Origin: DATJSJ01 sp035504175
GTDB taxonomy: Bacteria; Pseudomonadota; Alphaproteobacteria; Acetobacterales; Acetobacteraceae
Assembly: GCA_035504175.1 (NCBI GenBank)
Contig: DATJSJ010000171.1
Location: forward strand, 1-10,861
Direction: 5' to 3'
Length of the DNA: 10,861 nt
Within the stretch, counting starts at the first letter, position 1. Each line of letters begins with the position of its first letter. Shown here piece after piece: positions 6,447 through 10,861 of the stretch. The notes under the pieces are model-generated. The model was given only the letters and a program-made list of their open reading frames with translations, was not told where the DNA came from and ran no database searches. The position numbers and the translations under genes are program-made.

Positions 6447-6997
6447 TGACGCTGACCCAGGGATTGCAGGGCGCGCTGCTGCTCGCCGGCGGCCGCGCCG
6501 ACGGCATCGAGCACGTCGCCTGGGATCGCGAGGGCGCCGCCCGCAGCTTCTGGGCGCTCGCCCTCTGTCTGCCCGCCTTCCTGTTCCTTCGCCTGCTCGA
6601 CTGGGCCTGGACCGGCATGCCGACGCATCCCGGCCACGCGACGGCGCTGCAGCTCCTCGCCTATGTCACCGGCTGGCTCGGCTTCGCGGTGCTGTCGCGG
6701 CCGATGGCCGCGGCGCTGGGCCGTGAGGAGCGCTGGCCGCTGTTCATCGCCGCCTGGAACTGGTGCAACGTCGTGCAGTACCTGCTGCTGGTGGCGGCGG
6801 CGATCCCGCGCCTGCTCGGCGCGCCGGAATGGCTGGACGAGACGGTCGGGCTGGTCGCGGTGTTCTGGGCGATCTGGCTGGAATGGTACGCAACCCGCCT
6901 GGCACTCGATCTCAGTCGTCTGCCCGCGGCTGCAATGGTGATGGTCGATATCCTGCTGGGCATCGGGCTTTCGGCCGTCGTCGCATCACTCACCTGA
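6443..6997 (+). CDS. Multi-spanning membrane protein, paralogue of upstream gene (184 aa)
   Basis: ATG 6443 overlaps the upstream stop (ATGA) and has an excellent AAGGAGGGG at 6426-6434; the next codon is also ATG. About five membrane segments lie near residues 34-53, 66-90, 99-122, 132-152 and 160-182. WNWC at 105-108 and IWLEW at 144-148 match FNWC and LWLHW at nearly the same places in the upstream protein, and the last helix pair aligns as well (LDLSRLPAAAMVMVDILLG against LNLSGLRAALLVIAVNLGTG). The two arose by duplication and have diverged strongly. The strong ribosome-binding site suggests at least equal expression of the second protein. Yip1-type or small-transporter folds are possible, but I have no motif to support either. 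Confidence 0.85.
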   Translation: MMTLTQGLQGALLLAGGRADGIEHVAWDREGAARSFWALALCLPAFLFLRLLDWAWTGMPTHPGHATALQLLAYVTGWLGFAVLSRPMAAALGREERWPLFIAAWNWCNVVQYLLLVAAAIPRLLGAPEWLDETVGLVAVFWAIWLEWYATRLALDLSRLPAAAMVMVDILLGIGLSAVVASLT

Positions 6998-7034
6998 GGC
7001 GGCGGCGCGCGACCCGAACGCCGGAGGAGGCGCG

Positions 7035-7664
7035 ATGATCCTGATCGGCCAGTACGATTCGCCCTTCGTCCGGCGCGTCGCGGTCGCATTGCAGCTCTAC
7101 GGCGTCCCCTGCGAGCACCGGCCGTGGTCGACCTTCGGCGATGCGGAGAAGATCGCCCCGTTCAATCCGCTGCGCCGGGTGCCGACGCTGGTGCTCGACG
7201 ACGGCGAGGTGCTGATCGAAAGCACGTCGATCCTCGATCATCTCGACGAGCGCGCCGGGCCCGAGCAGGCGCTCGTCCCCGCGCACGGTGCGGCACGGCG
7301 CGCGGCGCTCCGGCTCTGCGCGCTCGCGACCGGGCTGTGCGACAAGATGGTCGCCCTGGTCTACGAGCGCGCGCTGCACGCGACCGTGTCGGAGGTGTGG
7401 GTCACGCGCTGCGAGACGCAGATCGGCGAGGTGCTCGATGCGCTGGAGCGCGAACGGGCGGCCTGTCCGGCGGCGTTCTGGTTCGGCGCGCGGCCGGGCC
7501 ACGCCGACATCGCCGTCGCCTGCGCGCTGCGCTTCCTGAAAGAGGCGCACCCCGAGCTGCAGGCACGCCGGGATCGGCCGCACCTCGCCACCCATGCCGA
7601 ACGCTGCGAGGCGATGGCGGCGTTCCAAGCCGTGCAGCAGCGCTTCATTCCGCCGCGCCGGTGA
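7035..7664 (+). CDS. Glutathione S-transferase family protein (209 aa)
   Basis: ATG 7035 follows GGAGGAGG at 7023-7030. The N-terminal thioredoxin-like domain (about 1-75) starts MILIGQYDSPFVRRVAVAL, with Ser9-Pro10 in the position of the catalytic Ser/Cys. It then shows the cis-proline motif RRVPTLVL (Pro50) and the glutathione gamma-glutamyl-binding pair Glu62-Ser63 in VLIESTSILDHL. The C-terminal all-helical domain (about 85-205) carries the N-capping-box motif GHADIAVACALRFL (Asp158). The length is typical. It would bind glutathione in the cytosol for conjugation, reduction or isomerisation; the substrate is not predictable. It follows the membrane pair by 37 bases on the same strand, with no terminator between them. 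It converges on the cytochrome gene with a gap of only 12 bases and no terminator in it. Confidence 0.93.
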   Translation: MILIGQYDSPFVRRVAVALQLYGVPCEHRPWSTFGDAEKIAPFNPLRRVPTLVLDDGEVLIESTSILDHLDERAGPEQALVPAHGAARRAALRLCALATGLCDKMVALVYERALHATVSEVWVTRCETQIGEVLDALERERAACPAAFWFGARPGHADIAVACALRFLKEAHPELQARRDRPHLATHAERCEAMAAFQAVQQRFIPPRR

Positions 7665-7676
7665 GCCGCGGCGCGA

Positions 7677-8912
7677 TCAGCTTCCCGCTTTCGCCACCCG
7701 CTCCGGCGACGTTGCCGGCCGCGCCGCGCGGATCTGCTCCGGCGTGACGCTGCCGGTGCGGCCACCGATCTGGCCGATCACGTAGTTCGCGACGGCGGCC
7801 AGCTCCTCATCCGTGTAGGCGGCGGCGAAGCTGTGCATGAACATCCGCCCCTGGCGCGTCTCGACTTCAGTCCCGCCCATCAGGACCTGCACGATGTTGG
7901 TGGCCTTCGGGTCGGCCAGGCTCTGCGCGCCGGCGAGTGCCGCCCAGGGCGATTGCCGGCCCTCGCCGTTCGGCAGGTGGCAGCCGGCGCAGGCCTCGAT
8001 GAAGATGCGGGCGCCGAGCGGTGTGGTCTTGCCGGGCGTGACCGTCGCCGGCACCGCCTCGGGCCCGTCCGCGCGCGCCGGAACCTGGCGCAGATAGGCG
8101 ATGATGGCGTGGATGTCGTCCGACGTCAGGTAGCGCAGGCTGTCGCTCACCGCCTCGGCCATCGCGCCGGAGGCCGGGCCGTGGCCCGGCGCCTGGCCGA
8201 TCGAGAGATACTGTGCCAGCGCCGCATCGCTCCAGCCGCCGACGCCATGCACCTTGTCATTGGTGATGTTGTAGGCGAACCAGCCCGCCTGCGTCGTGCC
8301 GGCGAATTCCCGCCCGCTCACCGCCTGCATGAAGTTGCGCGGCGTGTGGCACTCGCCGCAATGGCCGAGCGCGCCGACCAGATAGGCACCGCGATTCCAC
8401 GCCGCCGACTGATCCGATTGCGGCTGGAAGCGCGCATCCGGATTGTTCACCAGGTTCCAGAACATCATCAGCCAGCGCTGGTTGAACGGAAAGCGCATCC
8501 GGTTCGGCGGTGCGGGCGCATGTACCGGCGTCAGCGTCATCAGATACGCCTTGATCGCCAGCGCGTCCCCGTCCGTCATCCGCGTGTAGGACGGGTACGG
8601 CATCGCCGGATAGAGATGCTTGCCGTCGCGTGCGACCCCTTCATGCAGCACCCGCAACCACTGCGCGTCGGTGTAGCCGCCGATGCCGGTCGTCGGATCC
8701 GGCGTGATGTTCGGCGCATAGAGCGTGCCGAACGGCAGGGTGAAGGCGCGGCCGCCGGTGAAAGGCTGCCCGCCCGGCGCGGTGTGGCAGGCGGCGCAGT
8801 CCGCCGCCCGGGTCAGATATTCGCCGCGCTTGACCAGCGCCGCCTCCGGCGCGGCGCGGGCCGCGAGCGGCAGCAGCAGCAACACGGCAAGCGCGGCCAG
8901 GAAACGGTGCAT
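7677..8912 (-). CDS. Triheme cytochrome c subunit of a periplasmic dehydrogenase
   Basis: This 411-residue exported cytochrome starts at ATG 8912; the signal peptide MHRFLAALAVLLLLPLAARA ends at about residue 20. Upstream in-frame sequence reads as a shadow of the adjacent dehydrogenase gene and is excluded. It has three haem-binding motifs: C39AACH43, C185GECH189 and C308AGCH312. Candidate axial methionines are Met104 (YPAMPYPSY), Met251 (GPASGAMAEAV) and Met357/Met359 (GRMFMHSF). Three class I cytochrome c domains in this order and spacing characterise the cytochrome subunits of alcohol, gluconate and aldehyde dehydrogenases of acetic acid bacteria. Its role would be to take electrons from the dehydrogenase encoded 86 bases upstream and pass them to ubiquinone or an oxidase at the periplasmic face. 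No obvious C-terminal anchor helix is seen, so it may be bound through its partner. Confidence 0.92.
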   Translation of the reverse strand: MHRFLAALAVLLLLPLAARAAPEAALVKRGEYLTRAADCAACHTAPGGQPFTGGRAFTLPFGTLYAPNITPDPTTGIGGYTDAQWLRVLHEGVARDGKHLYPAMPYPSYTRMTDGDALAIKAYLMTLTPVHAPAPPNRMRFPFNQRWLMMFWNLVNNPDARFQPQSDQSAAWNRGAYLVGALGHCGECHTPRNFMQAVSGREFAGTTQAGWFAYNITNDKVHGVGGWSDAALAQYLSIGQAPGHGPASGAMAEAVSDSLRYLTSDDIHAIIAYLRQVPARADGPEAVPATVTPGKTTPLGARIFIEACAGCHLPNGEGRQSPWAALAGAQSLADPKATNIVQVLMGGTEVETRQGRMFMHSFAAAYTDEELAAVANYVIGQIGGRTGSVTPEQIRAARPATSPERVAKAGS

Positions 8913-8998
8913 CGGAACCCTGCTTGCTGGCGGGGACGAGAGGGCGGGCGACACCCGGCCGCGCCAGCCGTCGCGGTGCGGGGCGCGCGGCATGCCGC

Positions 8999-10861
8999 TC
9001 AGACCGCGCTGAGCTGGCCGGTCGCGAACGGGATGCGCCGCAGCCGGCGTCCGGTCGCGGCGTAGATCGCATTCACCAGCGCCGGCGCCGCGGCGACCGT
9101 CGCGGCCTCGCCGATGCCGCCGACCGGACCGTCGGGGTTGTGCACGATGTGCACGTCGATCGCCGGCGCCTCGTTGATGCGCATGATGCGGTAGTCGTGG
9201 AAATTGCTCTGCTCGACGCGACCCTCGCGCAGCGTGATCTCGTTGTACAGCGCCATGGACAGGCCGAAGATCAGCCCGCCCTGCACCTGCGCGCGCAGCG
9301 TGTCGGGATTGACCACCGGGCCGCAATCGACCGCGACATCCGCCTTGTGCAGATGCACCTCGCCCGAGGACGACACCGAAACCTCGACGACGCTCGCCAT
9401 GTGCGTGCCGAAGGCGAATTGCAGCGCCACGCCGCGGCCGCTGCCGGGCGGCAGCTTGCCGCCCCAGCCGGATTTCGCCGCGACCAGGTCGAGCACGCCG
9501 CGCGCCCGCGGGTTCTTGTCGAGCATCGACCGGCGGAACGCCACCGGATCCCGGCCGGCCAGCGCCGCCAGCTCGTCGACGATGCCCTCCATGACGAAGA
9601 CGTTGTGCGTCGGCCCGACGCCGCGCCACCACAGCGTCGTCACCACGCCCGGCTCCGCCCGCACATACTCGACGCGATGCCGCGCGAACGCGTACGGGGT
9701 CTCGACCGAGCATTCCACCGCATCGGAATCCAGCTTCCCGTCCATCTGCATCGCCGCCGGCGCCCAGCGCGCCAGGATCGACGAGCCGGTCGTGCGATGC
9801 GTCAACCCGACGACGCGGCCCTGCGCGTCGATCCCGGCCGAGACGCGGTCGTAGTAATACGGGCGATAGAGGTCATGCTGGATGTCCTCCTCGCGCGTCC
9901 AGATCAGCTTCACCGGATAGTCGAGGTGCTTCGCGATCCGCGCCGCCTGCGTCACGCTGTCCTCGTCCAGTCGCCGCCCGAACGCGCCGCCCATGAACTG
10001 GTTGTAGACGCGCACACTCTCCTGCTTCAGCCCGGTGATCGCGGCGACCGTCTTCTGCGCCCGCACCGGCACCTGCGTGCCGACCCAGACGTCGGCGCCG
10101 TCCTTGCGGACATGGATCGTGGTGTTGATCGGCTCGAGCGGCGCGTGCGCCAGGAACGGAAGCTGGTAGATCGCGTCGATCCGCTTCGCCGCCTTCGCGA
10201 TCGCCGCCGGCGCGTCGCCGACATCCTTGGCGACCACGCCCTCGGATTGCGACGCCTTGTCCATCCCGGCGATCAGCGACGCGGTGCTGACGCTGCCGTG
10301 CGGGCCCGGATCCCAGACCGGGGCGGCGGCGCGCAAACCCTGCAGCGCCGCCCACATGTGATCGCCGGTGACGGCGACGAGATCATCGAGCTGCACCACG
10401 TCGCGCACGCCTGGCACCGCACGGGCGGCCTTCTCGTCGATGCGCACCAGCTTGCCGCCCTTGACCGGGCTTGCGGCGACCGTGCCGATCTTCATCCCCG
10501 GCACCTTGACGTCGATGCCGAAGATCGCACTGCCATTCGACTTCGCCGGCGTGTCGAGCCGCTTCGCGCTGGTGCCGACCAGGCGGAACTCGGACGCCGG
10601 CTTGAGCGGGATCTTCGCCGGCACGCTCTGCTTCGCCGCGTCCCCGGCCAGCGCGCCGTAGTCGAGCTTGCGTCCGCTCGCCGCATGCGTGACGACGCCG
10701 CGCGCCGCGGTGCAGGTCGCGGGATCGACGCCCCAGCGCGACGCCGCCGCGGCGACCAGCATGATCCGGGCCGCCGCTCCCACCTGGCGGAACTGCAGGT
10801 AGCTGCCGCGGATCGAGGCCGAGCCGCCGGTCGCCTGCGACTGCAGCAGCGGATCGCTGTA
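8999..10861 (-). CDS. Molybdopterin-binding subunit of xanthine-oxidase-family dehydrogenase (N-terminus missing)
   Basis: The visible 620 residues are open to the right edge; family members are usually 700-770 residues, so roughly 100-150 are missing, including any Tat signal. The first visible residues (YSDPLLQSQATGGSASIRGS) match the molybdopterin-binding segment of the isoquinoline 1-oxidoreductase beta-subunit (IorB) type. Further on are FMGGAFGRRLDED at about 289-301, LWWRGVGPTHNVFVMEGIVDE at about 410-430, and near the C-terminus GPVGGIGEAATVAA with the likely catalytic Glu585 (visible numbering). It would hydroxylate an aldehyde or N-heterocycle with molybdenum cofactor and send electrons through an Fe-S subunit to the cytochrome encoded downstream. 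In Acetobacteraceae the equivalent set is the aldehyde dehydrogenase AldFGH. I infer the 2Fe-2S subunit gene lies just beyond the right edge. The substrate is uncertain between aldehydes and heterocycles. Confidence 0.93.
   Translation of the reverse strand, partial: YSDPLLQSQATGGSASIRGSYLQFRQVGAAARIMLVAAAASRWGVDPATCTAARGVVTHAASGRKLDYGALAGDAAKQSVPAKIPLKPASEFRLVGTSAKRLDTPAKSNGSAIFGIDVKVPGMKIGTVAASPVKGGKLVRIDEKAARAVPGVRDVVQLDDLVAVTGDHMWAALQGLRAAAPVWDPGPHGSVSTASLIAGMDKASQSEGVVAKDVGDAPAAIAKAAKRIDAIYQLPFLAHAPLEPINTTIHVRKDGADVWVGTQVPVRAQKTVAAITGLKQESVRVYNQFMGGAFGRRLDEDSVTQAARIAKHLDYPVKLIWTREEDIQHDLYRPYYYDRVSAGIDAQGRVVGLTHRTTGSSILARWAPAAMQMDGKLDSDAVECSVETPYAFARHRVEYVRAEPGVVTTLWWRGVGPTHNVFVMEGIVDELAALAGRDPVAFRRSMLDKNPRARGVLDLVAAKSGWGGKLPPGSGRGVALQFAFGTHMASVVEVSVSSSGEVHLHKADVAVDCGPVVNPDTLRAQVQGGLIFGLSMALYNEITLREGRVEQSNFHDYRIMRINEAPAIDVHIVHNPDGPVGGIGEAATVAAAPALVNAIYAATGRRLRRIPFATGQLSAV

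Noticed and set aside
8913..9713. In-frame upstream extension of the cytochrome c ORF
   Set aside because: This part overlaps the dehydrogenase gene in another frame and has no family similarity. The signal peptide begins at 8912.

Overview
The window is high-GC DNA that looks like a chromosome of an alphaproteobacterium. The family Acetobacteraceae is my best guess. It rests on the gene styles: a dapE of the short alphaproteobacterial type, and a molybdopterin dehydrogenase next to a triheme cytochrome c, as in the membrane-bound aldehyde dehydrogenases of acetic acid bacteria. This is inference from family knowledge, not a database match.

Region 1 (1-2972) is accessory in character. It holds only small genes without a recognisable function, long gaps, several strong hairpins, and patches poorer in G+C than the rest (32 of 60 bases G+C in 2461-2520, against 44 of 60 in 5041-5100). 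A tightly coupled trio of small plus-strand genes (1-889, the first cut by the window edge) ends in a strong intrinsic terminator (955-990). Next come a 110-residue orphan gene (1246-1578) with its own terminator (1597-1632), a structured stretch that may or may not be coding (1754-2005), a conserved small alphaproteobacterial protein (2232-2462) and a small coiled-coil protein (2496-2747).

Region 2 (2973-3144) is a minus-strand tRNA-Ser(GCT) with an encoded CCA end and a good sigma-70-type promoter. Its 3' end faces region 1. That is the usual geometry of an island integrated at a tRNA gene, although no integrase or att repeat is visible here.

Region 3 (3155-7664) is core-like. An aldo/keto reductase (minus) diverges from a plus-strand set: dapE (lysine/diaminopimelate synthesis), two overlapping paralogous integral membrane proteins, and a glutathione S-transferase-like protein. 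The 507-base divergent spacer contains a 190-base imperfect palindrome built of nested hairpins, which looks like a dispersed REP/MITE-like repeat.

Region 4 (7677-10861, minus strand) encodes a periplasmic triheme cytochrome c and, upstream of it, the molybdopterin-binding subunit of a xanthine-oxidase-family dehydrogenase, whose start lies beyond the right edge. Together, probably with a 2Fe-2S subunit outside the window, they would form a periplasmic aldehyde or N-heterocycle dehydrogenase passing electrons to the respiratory chain.

I see no convincing new multi-gene system. The best candidates for something undescribed are the palindromic element, the structured 1.75-2.0 kb stretch, the paralogous membrane-protein pair and the small orphan genes beside the tRNA.
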